The notes under the pieces: model-generated
Seen by the model: the letters and a program-made list of their open reading frames with translations, nothing else
What the model was told of the DNA's origin: nothing
The model's database searches: none
Shown here: positions 21,012 through 32,479 of the stretch, one piece after another
Numbering within the stretch: the stretch's first letter is position 1
How the letters are laid out: each line of letters opens with the position of its first letter
Source of the DNA: Sceloporus undulatus
Taxonomy: Eukaryota > Chordata > Lepidosauria > Squamata > Phrynosomatidae
Reading direction: 5' to 3'
DNA length: 64,000 nucleotides
Assembly: GCF_019175285.1 (NCBI RefSeq)
Contig: NC_056527.1
Coordinates: forward strand, 64,388,030-64,452,029
Translations under genes and position numbers: made by a program

Positions 21012-21472
21012 GCAGAGAGAGATCCTGTGGTACCTTTGAGGCTGACTGAAAGGAAAAGTTGGCAGCAGGAGCTTTCCTAGGCGAAAGTCTACTTCCTCAG
21101 ATGCATTAGATGCAATAATACAATAGAGAGAGAGAGCTTGTAGCTCTTTTGAGACTCACTGAAAGGAAGAAGTGCAGCAGGAGCTTTCCTAGGCGAAAGT
21201 CTACTTCCTCAGATGCATTAGATGCAATAACAACAATATAGAGAGAGAGCTTGTAGCTACTTTGAGACTCACCGAAAGGAAGAAGTTGGAGCAGGAGCGT
21301 TCCTAGGCTTCAGCCTACTTTCCTCAGATGCATTTAAATGCAACAACAACAACAATAATATTTAGAGAGATCTTGTAGCACCTTGAGAGATTAACTGAAA
21401 GAAATTGGCAGCAAGAGCTTTCGTAGATCTGGGGAAGTAGACTTAAACTCTGTGAAAACTCATGCTGCCAGT
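21012..21472 (-). repeat. Tandem array, about 115-bp unit, four copies, hammerhead-like
   Basis: Four head-to-tail units start near 21,012, 21,123, 21,239 and 21,360. Each plus-strand unit runs agagagatcttgtagcacct, a gagact-aactgaaag block, gcagcaggagctttc, then gtctacttcctcagatgca and an (aac)n-like spacer. The minus strand of units 1-3 reads gcat-ctgagga, a helix II region, then a gaaagctc-type box and ctgctgc. That is the layout of a hammerhead ribozyme with a two-pair helix III. Unit 4 is rearranged. Confidence 0.65.
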
Positions 21473-21494
21473 TTCTTATGGGTGAGAAGCAAGA

Positions 21495-21660
21495 CTGGGT
21501 GACTTGGAGCGGCTTCTGGCTGTTCCAGTCCCAAGCGCCCTCCGGTCATCCTGGGACTGTGGCGATTGTACACTGCAACCCAAGTCCAAGCGCTGCTGCA
21601 AGGAGCAACTTTTTGATGCTCCTTTTCTGGCCAGCTTTGGGCTGCCTTAGACAGCCACGA
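21495..21660. repeat. M3-like GC-rich MITE fragment
   Basis: Carries the gtggcgattgtacactgcaa core and caagcgctg blocks seen in other M3 copies. Confidence 0.4.
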
Positions 21661-21681
21661 AGATGCTTCCAGCCAATCTGG

Positions 21682-21800
21682 GCCCTTGTGGTCTCTTCCA
21701 GCTCTATGATTCTATATGTAGATTTCTTGCATGGCAGGGGGTTGGACTGGATGGCCCTTGTGGTCTCTTCCAACTCTAGGATCCTATAGTTCTATGTCCC
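21682..21800 (+). mobile_element. Two CR1 3' tips in tandem
   Basis: The string cccttgtggtctcttccagc occurs near 21,684 and in near-identical form near 21,757, each followed by the CR1 ending ctctatgattctat or a close variant. Confidence 0.7.
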
Positions 21801-22001
21801 CAAAGTGGTCTGAAGCCACTTTTTTTGGCCAGTGTGTTTTGGGCCTTAGTTTCAAAGGTGCTATAAGATCTCTTCACATACTACACAGCTATATCTTTGA
21901 ATCTTACCACACTAGATCACTTTGAACTTGATAGGACCCAACCAGTTAAGGCTTAATATGCAGGTGAGGTTAAAGCAGGAAAGCATGTATTTCACAATAA
22001 G

Positions 22002-22182
22002 ATCCAGCATGGCACAGTGGTTTGAGTGTTGGACAAGGACTCTGGAGATCTGGGTTCAAATCCTTGCTTGGCCATGGAAACCCACTAAGTATCCTTGGGC
22101 AAATCACATAGTCTCAGCCTCAGATGAAGGCAAGGGCAATGATGAATAACAGAAATGACTTGAAGACACACAGTAACAACAT
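22002..22182 (+). mobile_element. Sauria SINE (tRNA-derived)
   Basis: The head reads cagcatggcacagtggtttg, with a B-box-like gggttcaaatcc near 22,051. It is followed by gccatggaaacccact and a tail gacttgaagacacacagtaa. Nearly full length. Confidence 0.85.
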
Positions 22183-22389
22183 TACAATGAAGCAGAAGCA
22201 AATAACCCTTTAATCTTTACTGAGGCCAATGAGGGATTTTAGGGGCTTGACAGACCATCCCAAAAGGGCGGGCTGGAGGTGCTCAGTTTTCCTCCAGATT
22301 CAACCATCCATAGCTTGAAAATATATTTTAAAATATATAAATTCCAAAAAGCAAGCCTTGGTTTTGCTATTTTATATTAGGGACAGCAT

Positions 22390-22495
22390 TTTATGACACC
22401 GTTGTATTTAATGGGACTTGAGCATCCACAAATTTCTGCAGCCACAGGGGATCCTGGTCTGGAACCAAACCTCAGCAGATACCAAGGGCCCAATC
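22390..22495 (-). mobile_element. Tigger-like fragment
   Basis: The wording aatgggacttgagcatccac and cagcagataccaagggccc is the reverse complement of the left end of the element at 45,582. Confidence 0.55.
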
Positions 22496-22670
22496 TATTA
22501 AATCTGGCTGCTAGAACATTATTTGGAATCAGGACATGGATTTATTTCAGAGTGATGAATGCAAAATATCCAAAAACAATTTAGCATAAAGATTAAAACA
22601 TTTATTGAGACATAAGCTTTCCTGGACTGGAGCAGTCTATATCTCCGTCTGGGAGATACATCAGACAAAG

Positions 22671-22691
22671 GGTGTGTGTGTGTGTGTGTGT
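22671..22691 (+). repeat. (GT)n microsatellite
   Basis: About ten GT units. Confidence 0.9.
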
Positions 22692-22799
22692 AAGCAGTGG
22701 GACCAGAAGACCATGAACATCCAGCCCTGCCATCTCTTTGTTGACACAGTGATGCATCTGGTAAACTGGATTCCAATCTATGAAAGCACAAACTAAACC

Positions 22800-23137
22800 T
22801 GAAATGCAGTTAGCTCATTCCTCTTATTAGGACATCATTATTATTAGCAGATGTTCTGATAAGACCTAGATGTTGGTTGTGCTTTTGTGGATTCAAATCC
22901 AGTTTACCACATGCATCATTTAGATTAGCAGGAGAGCTTGTCTGGCGTAGTAGTGATCTAGTGTGTAATTGTATACACCTGCAAGTAAGTCCTCCAGACC
23001 CAATTTATTTTAACTACACATTCTATGGGCTGCTAATCCTTATATAATAAAATGTTGGTGATCTTTTTGCCTCACAGTCTTAACGTAAATGCCTAATTCA
23101 AAAGAGAGGTTACGACAAAAAAGAATTTACATTACAA
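22800..23137. other. Unassigned intergenic DNA
   Basis: No gene or repeat recognised. Confidence 0.4.
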
Positions 23138-23222
23138 TAAGAATCAGCATGGTATAGTGCTTGAGTGTTGGACGAGGACTTTAGGGATTAGTATTCGAAC
23201 CCCTGGTTGTTCCACTTGTATT
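23138..23222 (+). mobile_element. Sauria SINE, 5' part only
   Basis: Has the head cagcatggtatagtgcttga and gtgttggacgagga, with the B-box-like ttcgaaccc, then stops. 3' truncated. Confidence 0.65.
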
Positions 23223-23496
23223 TTGTTTGCTTGGCATCAGCTATGCACATTGGACCTAATGAAAATAACAACCGTATATGAATTACAGGGCACTCGGGCA
23301 CACCTTGCTATCGCCAACTGTTTATAGTTACAGAAAGGAGAGCAAAGATGTTTTAGAAAAATCCAAGACTGAGTAAATACATAGTAAGAGCATCGTAACA
23401 GAAGCAAGCAGCTTAAACAGCATTGAGAACAATGAAGTAGTGTAGAAATTAGTAAAATGCTACACCAAGCTGTAAACTGGAGGAAAGCAAAGCATG

Positions 23497-23612
23497 GCTT
23501 TTCCAATTGTGTTGGACTGCAGTTCACATCAGCTCAAGCCAGCAAAGCCAATGGTGAATGCTAGGACCTGCAGTCCAACAACATCTAGAGGGCTATATGT
23601 TCCCCTGCTGTA
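23497..23612. repeat. Palindromic MITE, family M5
   Basis: The left side gttggactgcagttcacatc matches the inverse of the right side aggacctgcagtccaacaac. Similar elements are at 15,140, 32,268, 43,605 and 50,355. Confidence 0.6.
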
Positions 23613-25134
23613 TCTACTTACCCGGTAAGTAAATCCTTTTAAACTCACAGGGTCTAAACACTGGGTGAATTAAATGCATAGATTTTATATACAGTATACT
23701 AATTCCTACAAAGTTATGTTTCACTTACCACATTTAGCACATAGTATTTTTACTACATTTACTTATGTATATATAATATGTGTTTATATATTTTTCTTGT
23801 TTGTTAAAAATGTCACAATTATGAAAATATTCCTTTTAAAAAGGAATCTCTGAGGAATAAAGTCAGCATGGAAACTGATTAGCTTAGAGAAATCCCATGT
23901 AATCATTTATTAGGCTGCATGGTTTTACTTTCGTTCCTAATAGTATGGTTTTGGCTACTCTTTAGCTTGTCTTCCGCTTGGTGCAAATGTCCAATTTACT
24001 GTTTTAGGTGAAAGAAACTGTCTTCCATTTAGCTAAGTGCAACAGAGTGGAAAAATGGTGCTTTCTTCAATATGTTGTAGTTGCTCCAGTTTATTAAAAC
24101 TGTTTCCCATACCAGCGGGGATTTCAGAGCAATTTCCTTGCAGCGTGGCAAGAGTCTACTGAAAGGATTAGTGTATCCTAGCAACAAGTTAGGAGCATCT
24201 ATATTGGTATCGATTTTTTTTGTGTGAATTACATCGTTTTGATTCCCCCCCCCCCAAAAAAAAAATCTTGTGCTGGGATATTTAAAGGGGAGAGAACTCT
24301 GATAATCAACAGCGAAAATGTCTACAGCTTTATAACCTGAATGTCTTTGAACTTATATGACTCTATGCTGACCATCGGGGGGAAGAAGCAATGAATGGGT
24401 CATGGTGGGGCCATTTTTCACCCTGGCAAGCCACACTAGTATGTTCAACCAAAAGTGATGGGATGTCACTTTCAGGTGTGTTTGGAACAACTTTCATTCT
24501 CCCCCCCCCCTCCCTTTTATTTCTTACAAAATACAAAACAGATGATATGTAATCCCTGTATCTTTTGGGGTTTGAGGGTAACAGAGGCAAAACCACCATG
24601 CTTGGGTTCATCTTTTTATGGCTTAGGGTGATTTGGAGGCCAAAAATCAACCACCTCAGGAGTACTGGAGGTATCTGAAATGAAGGCGAAATGGGCTGAA
24701 GGATCTGCTCTTATATGAACTTGACTGTATGGAAATGATCACCTGAAACTCTGCTCCAGTTACCCACACAAGAGATTATATTCACACCAGGGACAACACA
24801 TTCTGTCATGGGGTCCAGTTGTAGAACAGTGTCTCATTCCCACTAACACAGTGCTCTCATTTTCCAGCTGCTGATGGAGACCTGTGCAACAGGGCAATCA
24901 GCAAATCAACACAAGCCAGGTGGATGGAAGCATCACATTTGCAATGACTCATGCTGCATGTAAGAGTCTATATATAGTTTCGTCTGCTGCCTCACCCTGC
25001 TTCCTGGAGCACTAGCAAAGTGCAGATTCAGAAAATGCTTGGGATCACAATTCCTCACAGGCATGGGATATGTCTTTTGTTCTGTTTTAACAGAACAAAC
25101 AGCCCCGAACGAGTGGCCTCCAACCACCCCTTTT
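23613..25134. other. Unassigned intergenic DNA
   Basis: About 1.5 kb with homopolymer runs (C10/A9 near 24,246-24,265 and C10 near 24,501-24,510). A 95-codon minus-strand frame at 24,363-24,650 has no familiar motif. No gene called. Confidence 0.45.
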
Positions 25135-25445
25135 TCAGCTAGATCAGTACTGCGGCAACTGCACACTGCAGCCCCAAGCTAGCCTTTCCAGGGCGCGAAA
25201 ATGAGCCGCAAAAGGCGTCTACTTTTTGCACCCTAAAAGAGGCATGATAGCTGCACCGTTGCAGCTATATGGTGCTCCTTCAGCGCTGTGTCATGTGAAC
25301 GCAGTGTTAGAGGAGTGCCGTGAGTCTGACGCCACTCGCCATGTGGTGCGGCGCACAGCGTCACAGTGCTCTGCGGGCGGAGCCAGGGCATGCATCATGT
25401 AGAAGCTACGCCCCGACTCCACCCCTAGGCCGGTCTGCACAGGAC
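25135..25445. repeat. M3-family GC-rich MITE
   Basis: Shares gcggcaactgcacactgcag, gtgctcct-tcagcgctgtgt and cccgactccacccc with 10,083-10,358. The two are the best-matched members of the family in the window. Confidence 0.5.
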
Positions 25446-26027
25446 CTAAAACATATCACAAATCCCCGCTCATTAACCCCAGGAACTGGCTGTGGAAGAT
25501 CTGGAACATGACCAGTTGGAGTACAAAGAGTCTTGTACCTCTGTTGACTTGACTAGTGGAGTATCTTCTGTTGTACTCATGGATGTGTTCAGGGAATGCT
25601 GGCTCACATTTAGCATACATTGTGTTGCTGAAGCCTGTTTAGGTCATGGTCCAGAGGTGTACTGATGCGGCTTCCTCAAACCATCCTCAAACATATTCAC
25701 TTGGCACCCATGTTCTGTCTTTTAGCTGCCCTAGTTTTCAAGAGTCCTAAATAAAAGAGTCAAAAGGATGTCAGTCTGGTTACAGCTGCCCCAGAAATTG
25801 CTGCCACTGGGAGAAACAGACCCCCAGCTATAGTTGTGCATTGAATTGGCAATCTCCCTTGGGAAGATGTGCACTGAATCCTGTGCTGCAGTAGGGAAAT
25901 GGTACAATGATCTGATGCAACCTGAGCTTACATTTTGCTTCTGCCATCTGCCTTGAAGAAAACTGAGTTATCAGTATCTTTTGCTATATCATTTAACATG
26001 CACGGTAGTTTGCAGTGACAAGATGCA
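25446..26027. other. Unassigned intergenic DNA
   Basis: No gene or clear repeat recognised. Confidence 0.4.
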
Positions 26028-26200
26028 CAGCATGGAACCATGTGTTTTGCATGCAAAAGATCCTTCATTTGATCACTGTCTTCTCCAGATAGGGCTGGGA
26101 ATTACTCCTGTGTGAACTGGAGAGCCACTAGTCTGGCAAAGCAGAAAGTACTGAAATGAAGAGCAGCAATAGTAGAGGAGAGTGGCACTGGTAGAAGATC
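26028..26200 (+). mobile_element. Old tRNA-type SINE remnant
   Basis: Reads ttttgcatgcaaaagatcct followed by tctccagatagggctggga and ggagagccactagtctggca. This is the layout of a reptile SINE whose consensus contains 'gcatgcagaaggtcccaggttc'. Strongly diverged; family from memory. Confidence 0.4.
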
Positions 26201-26280
26201 TCTCAGAGACAACAGCAGTGGCACCATAGCTAACAATTGTTAGTACTGCACAGAAAAAGGAAATGGTAAACCACACCTGA

Positions 26281-27010
26281 AGCCTTTTACATTGAAAACC
26301 CTATAAGGAGAGTAAAAAATGAAATGAAGATGAGATCACCAGGTCAGAAGGCACTCAGTGAACTACTGGGGAAGAGCAAAGGACAAGTACGAATGGCACT
26401 GTGGCTAATGATGCACCTGGACTCAAGCTGAAAGTGCATTCAGCTGTTGATGTGCTCAGAGGTGAAAGGAAAGTCTGAAGCTGCACAACACATTATAGGA
26501 ACATGGAATGTGAGAAGCATGACTCAGGAAAAGCTAGACATTATAAAACAAATGAAATGTATAAACATTTTAATACTTGGGTGAGTGCACTAAAGTGGAC
26601 AGGAATAGGGCAATTTCAGTCAGATATTTTACACAGTGTTTTACTTAAGAAATGAAAATCTAAGAAGAAATGGGGTAGTATTAATAGTGAGGAGAGAAGT
26701 AGCAAAACAGTCAAGGGACATAATGCAAAGTCTGAGGGTATAACATCATTAAGACTTGAGAGAAAACACATCAATATAGCCATTATCCAAGTTTATGCTT
26801 CAACTACCGAGGCAGAAGAGCATGAAATATTCTACACTGGAGTCCAGAAGGAAATTGATCACACACTAGAGCATTCTGGAAATAGAAAAGCAGGAAAGAG
26901 CCAAGCCAGTTTGTTAATTGTAACCAAAGAGCCAACTATATACATGGACATCTCTTGATGGCCAATTTGGAAATCAGACTATGTAACTGGAAGCAGAAGG
27001 TTGGTGTGTG
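26281..27010 (+). mobile_element. RTE-BovB LINE fragment, 5' end and endonuclease start
   Basis: The plus strand carries G-T-W-N-V-R-S-M-T-Q-E-K-L-D-I-I-K near 26,500-26,550, then K-W-T-G-I-G near 26,595 and I-I-Q-V-Y-A near 26,780. This is the BovB endonuclease start. Frame breaks are present and the 3' part is missing. Confidence 0.8.
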
Positions 27011-27864
27011 TGGATGTAGTAAACCACCTTGGTGCCCTGCTTAGCATTAAAATATGTCATTTAAATGCTTTTAGAAATAATCAAATTTCCCATGTAAGAT
27101 ATATGAGTTTCTCATAGGGTGATGAGTTACTGAAAAGCATGTTGAAAAGTAGAAAACAGTAAGAAGACAAGCTCCACATACTCTGAGATGGCCAACTGTT
27201 TATTCAGTATTTTTAAAATACGGTAGTTAACTGAGTGCTGTCTTGTCTTTTTAATACTCATCATAGATGTCTATTTGTGTTGGTTTCTAGCCCTTGAAGA
27301 ATGCCTTTTCTTAATCAGGCTGAAATGTGTTGGGCAGATGTCCTCCTTTTCCAGGGCATTTCTACATTTCAACCTTCTGTCCAGGAGGAATCCTAAAATG
27401 TCCTCCATTTTGAGCATGGCTAAGAAGCCCACCTCCTTTGCTGCCCCCTTTGAGAAAAGCCTCTATTTGGCAGCCTGTTCTTGCTGCAAATAGAGGACAG
27501 GGACGGATCCTTCTGAAGTTCTTTCTTCCTAGGAGGAAGAGCAGGCAAGACTTGCCCCAAGAACTCAGGGTATGTTTGTTTCTCAGAGGGGAAAAGGACC
27601 ATGGGCTGCTTGTGGACACAATGCAAATGTTGAAAGGGTTTTTTCATTGCACCAGGGAAACAAAGGAAAGGAATAATTTAAAAAACGTAGATTCCGTCAG
27701 GGGTTTGTTGCAAGTAAAGTACCATTTTAAGCCCGTTCTTGCTCAGAGTTCTGTAAGTATAAGCAAGCCACAAGGCATTGTATGATGAGGTTCAGCAGAA
27801 AAATACTGTTGGGAGTACTAATAAAAACTGTATACATAACATAATAATCAACCATTGAGTTAAG
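27011..27864. other. Unassigned intergenic DNA
   Basis: Several overlapping open frames on both strands at 27,275-27,785, none with a known motif; they are shadows of one another. No gene called. Confidence 0.4.
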
Positions 27865-27865
27865 A

Positions 27866-28095
27866 GCCAGCGTGGTGTACGGTTTGGGCGCTGGACTAGG
27901 GCTACTGGAGGCAAAAGGTGTGAAACCTGCTCAGCCATGGGAACCCACTGGATGGGCAGTGCACACTGCTCTCAGCCTCAGAGGATGGCAATGGCAAACC
28001 TGCTCTGAAGAAGGTTGCCACGAAACCCCCCTTGATAGGTTTGCCTTAGGGTCACCGTAAGCCAGCAGCGACTTGAAGACAACAACAACAAAACC
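27866..28095 (+). mobile_element. Sauria SINE, full length
   Basis: Starts agccagcgtggtgtacggtt. The body contains cagccatgggaacccactgg and cttgataggtttgccttag; the tail is gacttgaagacaacaacaac. The best preserved copy of this family in the window. Confidence 0.88.
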
Positions 28096-28930
28096 AACCA
28101 TACAAAACGAATCTGTATTTATAGGATGTGTGTAATCTAATTTCATATCAAAACCATCGCCACTGTGGGTAACTACGACAGTTTCTTTCTTCTAACTGTC
28201 TGTATGTAAACATATCTCTCCATTTCATATTGGGTATGCATTCACAACTTTCCATTTATGGTGACCTAACTTTACTATATGCCGTGATGGGTCTATGATC
28301 GTAAGAAGTTGAAATGAGTGGGGGCCTTATGTGGTAGTGTTCTCTGTTGTTGGGTTTTTATTGAATGGCCCTCCCATTTCAGAGGCTTCCGTTCCTTGTG
28401 CCTCTGGGCCACCCTGTGTGTTCCTCACAGACATGGATGGTGTTCACACAAACACACCACCCATTGGACCCTCGCTGTTGCCATTTCATCACCACGCTCA
28501 GCAATGCTTTGTAGCAATGCTTTCTTGCACTAATGTCTCGTCAAGCACTCCCATTCCACGTGACATAATTCAATAGTGGGTGACTAGTATGACTACAAAG
28601 ACAATGACGTCAATTGCTCTACCAACGCACAACTTAAGGAGTTACCAGTAGGCTTGAATCTTGTGGTGAAAGTTTATATTGGTTTAAAAGCAAAGATAGA
28701 AGCATGAAAAGACGATGAGTGTAAAAGTCAAAGGACGATGGCTGGAAACGAAAAATGAAATACGTTAAATTAAAAAAACTTGGAACCTTTTGAAGCTGAG
28801 ATGTGTAGTAGACACAGGATGAGGAAAAGGTTATGAGAGGAAGTAATAACACACAATCCAGTAGAATAACATGTATTCTGGGGAAAATGAATCAGGGCGC
28901 AGGATTAAGCATTAGGGATGGATGGATGAT
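28096..28930. other. Unassigned intergenic DNA
   Basis: No gene recognised. Small open frames near 28,318-28,576 overlap in two registers and lack motifs. Confidence 0.4.
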
Positions 28931-28934
28931 GGAT

Positions 28935-30530
28935 GTTTGATTTATAGCCACCAATCACAAGGAATTGGTGGCGGTTGAGACATAAAAGTAGAGAGAAACA
29001 ATACAATAAATAAAGAGAGTGACTAAGTCAGAGATCACAGCTGAGACCTGATGGGGTTGGCCCGCTTTCACTCCCCCCAGCAGGACAGTTGGTACGGAGG
29101 AGGGTTCTTCTCTTAGGCAAATTTATTTAAAATTTTAATTAATTCTCGCATTAATTTAAGAGAAGAATGTGTGGACAGGTGACATAAGTCACCAGTAAAT
29201 GGGGAGTGGAACTAGGTAGGAAGGCCTGCCGGAGAGAGATCCGTCTTAAGAGCCTTCTTAAAGGCTGTGAAGAGTAGAAATGTGGTGGATCTCCTTTGGC
29301 AGGCCATTCCATAGCTTCGGAGCTGCGATGGAAAAGGTCCTGCTGTGACTTAAGTTAGCCTAGATTTTATTGGCTGAAGTAGATTCTTCCTTGAGGACTT
29401 AGATGCGGATGGACATACAGAAAAGGCGATGCCCTGAAGTTTCTGGGACCCAACCCACGTAGGCTTTGAAGTCAATCACCAACACCGTACCTTGCCCAGA
29501 AACTAATAGGCAAGCCATGAAGGGATTCAAAACCGGTTGTTATGCGGTACGACGAGTACCTGTATCACCTGGCTGCCATATTTTGTACAAGTTGAAGTTC
29601 TGAATTGGCACGAGGGTAGCCCCATGTAGAGCGCATTACAGAAGTCCAGTCGAGAGGTACCAGCGCATATACTACTGTTTCAAGTCTCCCTGCTCCAGGA
29701 AGGGACACAGCTGGTGTAGCCGAAGCTGATAACAAGTGCTCCTGACTGTTGCATCCACCTGAGCTGTCAGGTGAAGTGACCAGTCGAGGAGCACCCCCAA
29801 CGTGGATAAATCTTTCAGGGGAAATTACCCCATCTACAACTGGCTGCATAACTCAGGTTTCCTATGAGTACTTCTGTCTGCCTGGATCAGCTGAGTTGGT
29901 TTTCCCTCACCCAGTCCATTACTGCCCCAAGACAGACATTCAGAGGAGAGATGCCATCTTTAGTCACTGCGTCAGTCTGAGACATAGAGAAATATATTGG
30001 GTGTCAGCAGCTACTGATAACACCCGCCCCTTGTCTCCAGATGATCTCGCCCAGTGGCTTCATGTATATGTTAACAGCATGGAAAGTAGGATGGCATTCT
30101 GGGGGACGCCAGATTTTAGCTCTCTTTTAGAAGAGCAACAAGATGCACAGCATGGAACCATCTGGATCTGGCCTGAGAGGTAGGACCAAACCATTGTAGA
30201 ACAGTGCCTCCGATACCTAACTCTCTCAGGCGTTCCAGAAGGACACCATGGTCGATGGTATCAAAGGCCGCTGAGAGGTCTAAGAGCACCAGCAGGGTCA
30301 CACTTCCCTGTCGATGCCCAGATGGAGATCATCGACTAAGGCGACTATGGCAGTCTCTGTATCCGCCCTGAATCCGGTTTGAAATGGGTCCAGATAAGGG
30401 CTTCATCCAAGACTGCTTGTATTCCTCCAATCACCTTGGCCAAGAATGGCAACGACGAGAGTGGCCTATCTTATTTCTATCCAGGGTCCAGGGAGGGCTT
30501 TTTTAAGAGTGGTCTGACCACTGCCTCCTT
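28935..30530 (-). mobile_element. L2-clade LINE, near 1.6 kb, decayed
   Basis: On the minus strand the RT palm is visible near 30,301-30,200: L-L-V-L-L-D-L-S-A-A-F-D-T-I-D-H-G-V-L. Near 29,660-29,570 lies the block ending Q-L-V-Q-N-M-A-A-R, then H-G-L-P-I-S-F. The 3' end, with a cgcc-accaattcc-type box and ataaa, is near 28,950. Frame breaks and internal loss make it inactive. Confidence 0.8.
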
Positions 30531-30534
30531 AATA

Positions 30535-30625
30535 AAATAATAATAATAATTTTTTATTTATAGACCGCTATTCCGCAGTGATCATAGCGGTGTACAGTAA
30601 AATTGCAACACAACACAAAAATTGC
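30535..30625 (-). mobile_element. L2 3' tail fragment
   Basis: On the plus strand: ataataataat, tttttatttatagaccgct and gatcatagcggtgtacag. This is the reverse of the 3' tip at 37,118-37,202. It forms the left border of the minisatellite. Confidence 0.75.
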
Positions 30626-30639
30626 AAGGCCTCTCTCTC

Positions 30640-32050
30640 CCCTCAAGATGGTGGGTTGGAGGAGGGCTCTTGTCTCCAGGCCAGGCCTCTCTCCCCTCAA
30701 GATGGTGGTGAGGAGGGCTCTTTGTCTTCCAGCCTGGCCTCTCCCCCTCAAGATGGTGGTTGGAGGAGGGCTCTTTGTCTTCAGGCCAGGCCTCTCCCCC
30801 CAGATGGTGTTTGGAGGAGGCCTCTTTGTCTTCAGCCTGGTCTCTCCCCCTCAGATGGTGGTTGGAGGAGGCTCTTTGTCTTCCAGGCCGGGCTCTCTCC
30901 CTCCTCAGATGGTGGTTGGAGGAGGGCTCTTTGTCTTCCAGGCCGGCCTCTCTCCCCCTCAGATGGTGGTTGGAGGAGGGCTCTTTGTCTTCCAGGCCTG
31001 GCCTCTCTCCCCCTCAAGGGTGGTTGGAGGAGGGCTTCTTTGCTTCACGGCCTGGCCTCTCCCTCCCAAGATGGTGGTTGGAGGAGGGCTCTTTGTCTTC
31101 CAGGCCAGGCCTCCTCCCCTCAAGATGGTGGTGGAGGAGGGCTCTTTGTCTTCCAGGCCTGGCCTCTCTCCCCCTCAAGATGGTGGATGGAGGAGGGCTC
31201 TTGTCTTCCAGGCCAGGCCCTCCCCCCTCAAGATGGTGGTGGAGGAGGGCCTTTGTCTTCCAGGCCGGGCCGCCTCTCCCCCTAAGATGGTGGTTGGAGG
31301 AGGGCTCTTGTCTTCCAGGCCAGGCTTCTCTCCCCTCAAGATGGTGGTTGGAGGAGGGCTCTGTCTCCAGGCCTGGCCCTCCCCTCAAGATGGTGGTTGG
31401 TGAGGGCTCTTTGCTTCCAGGCCTGCCTCTCTCCCCCAGATGGTGGTTGGAGGAGGGGTCTTTGTCTTCCAGGCCTGGCCTCTCTCCCCCTCAAATGGTG
31501 GTTGGAGGAGGGGTCTTTGTCTTCCAGGCCTGGCTTCTCTCCCCCTCAAGTGGTGGTTGGAGGAGGGATCTTGTCTTCCAGGCCGGCCTCCCCCCTCAAA
31601 TGGTGGTTGAGGAGGATCGTGTCTCCAGCCTGGCCTCTCCCCCCCAAGATGGTGGTTGGAGGAGGGCTCTTGTCTTCCAGGCCAGGCCTCTCTCCCCTCA
31701 AGATGGTGGTTGGAGGAGGGCTCTTGTGTCTCCAGGCGGCCTCTCCCCCTCAAGATGGTGGTGGAGGGGCTCTTTGTCTTCCGGCTGGCCTCTCTCCCCC
31801 TCCAGAGATGGGTGGTTGGAGGAGGGTCTTTGTCTTCCAGGCCTGGCCTCTCCCCCCTCAAGATGGTGGATGGAGGAGGGCTCTTTGTCTTCCCCAGGCT
31901 GGCCTCTCTCCCCCTCAAGATGGTGGTTGGAGGAGGGCTCTTGTCTTCCAGGCCAGGCTTCTCTCCTCCTCAAGATGGTGGTTGGAGGAGGGCTCTTTGT
32001 CTTCCGCCTGGCCTCTCTCCCCCTCAAGATGTGGTTGTGAGGAGGGCTCC
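30640..32050 (+). repeat. G-rich minisatellite, about 27 units of about 53 bp
   Basis: The unit reads approximately aagatggtggttggaggagg, gctctttgtcttccaggcc, tggcctctctccccctc. I count about 27 occurrences of the gatggtgg start, spaced 50-58 bp. Units differ mostly by single-base gains or losses in short runs. All frames on both strands are open for long stretches (up to 426 codons), which is a by-product of the repeat and not a gene. It ends about 440 bp before the CRE of the RALA promoter. Confidence 0.95.
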
Positions 32051-32267
32051 TTAGACAAGAAGGCAGGGTACCCTCCTGAAGGATGCATTGAGTATATTTT
32101 CCAGCATACGCTTGGCTGTATCACCCCCTGGACGCCAGCCAGAGGGACAGTGTCCAGAGGACAAGGGTCCAGAGGCTTGTCCATGTCCTCAGTAGAAAGC
32201 ATATGGACATTATTTTCGTGTAATCATCAATAAAAACATTTTTTAAAACCTGAGGCCTCTTTTAAAG
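32051..32267. other. Spacer between minisatellite and RALA promoter
   Basis: Unique-looking sequence; no feature recognised. Confidence 0.4.
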
Positions 32268-32348
32268 GAATTTTGGACTTCAACTCCCGAAGCCACACTG
32301 TTGGCCGAAGTAGCTGAGGCTTCTGGGACCTGAGTCCAAATCTCTTAA
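32268..32348. repeat. MITE family M5, short palindrome
   Basis: ttttggacttcaactcccg pairs with the inverted gggacctgagtccaaat. It sits directly upstream of the RALA promoter. Confidence 0.55.
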
Positions 32349-32479
32349 AGGGAACAGTGGTGATTAAAACAAAGGCAAGCAGATGAATTCTCGCAGCCTG
32401 TTTTCTGCCAAAGGTAGTTGTTTGAGGAAAGTGGTATCACCGCCCCCCCCTCTTCTTAGGGTGTCACTTGGTACTGTCC

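Noticed and set aside
30578-32233. Long open frames (up to 426 codons) on both strands across the minisatellite
   Set aside because: All frames are open because the G/C-rich unit has no stop word. Single-base differences between units shift every frame, and the predicted peptides are repeats of low complexity.
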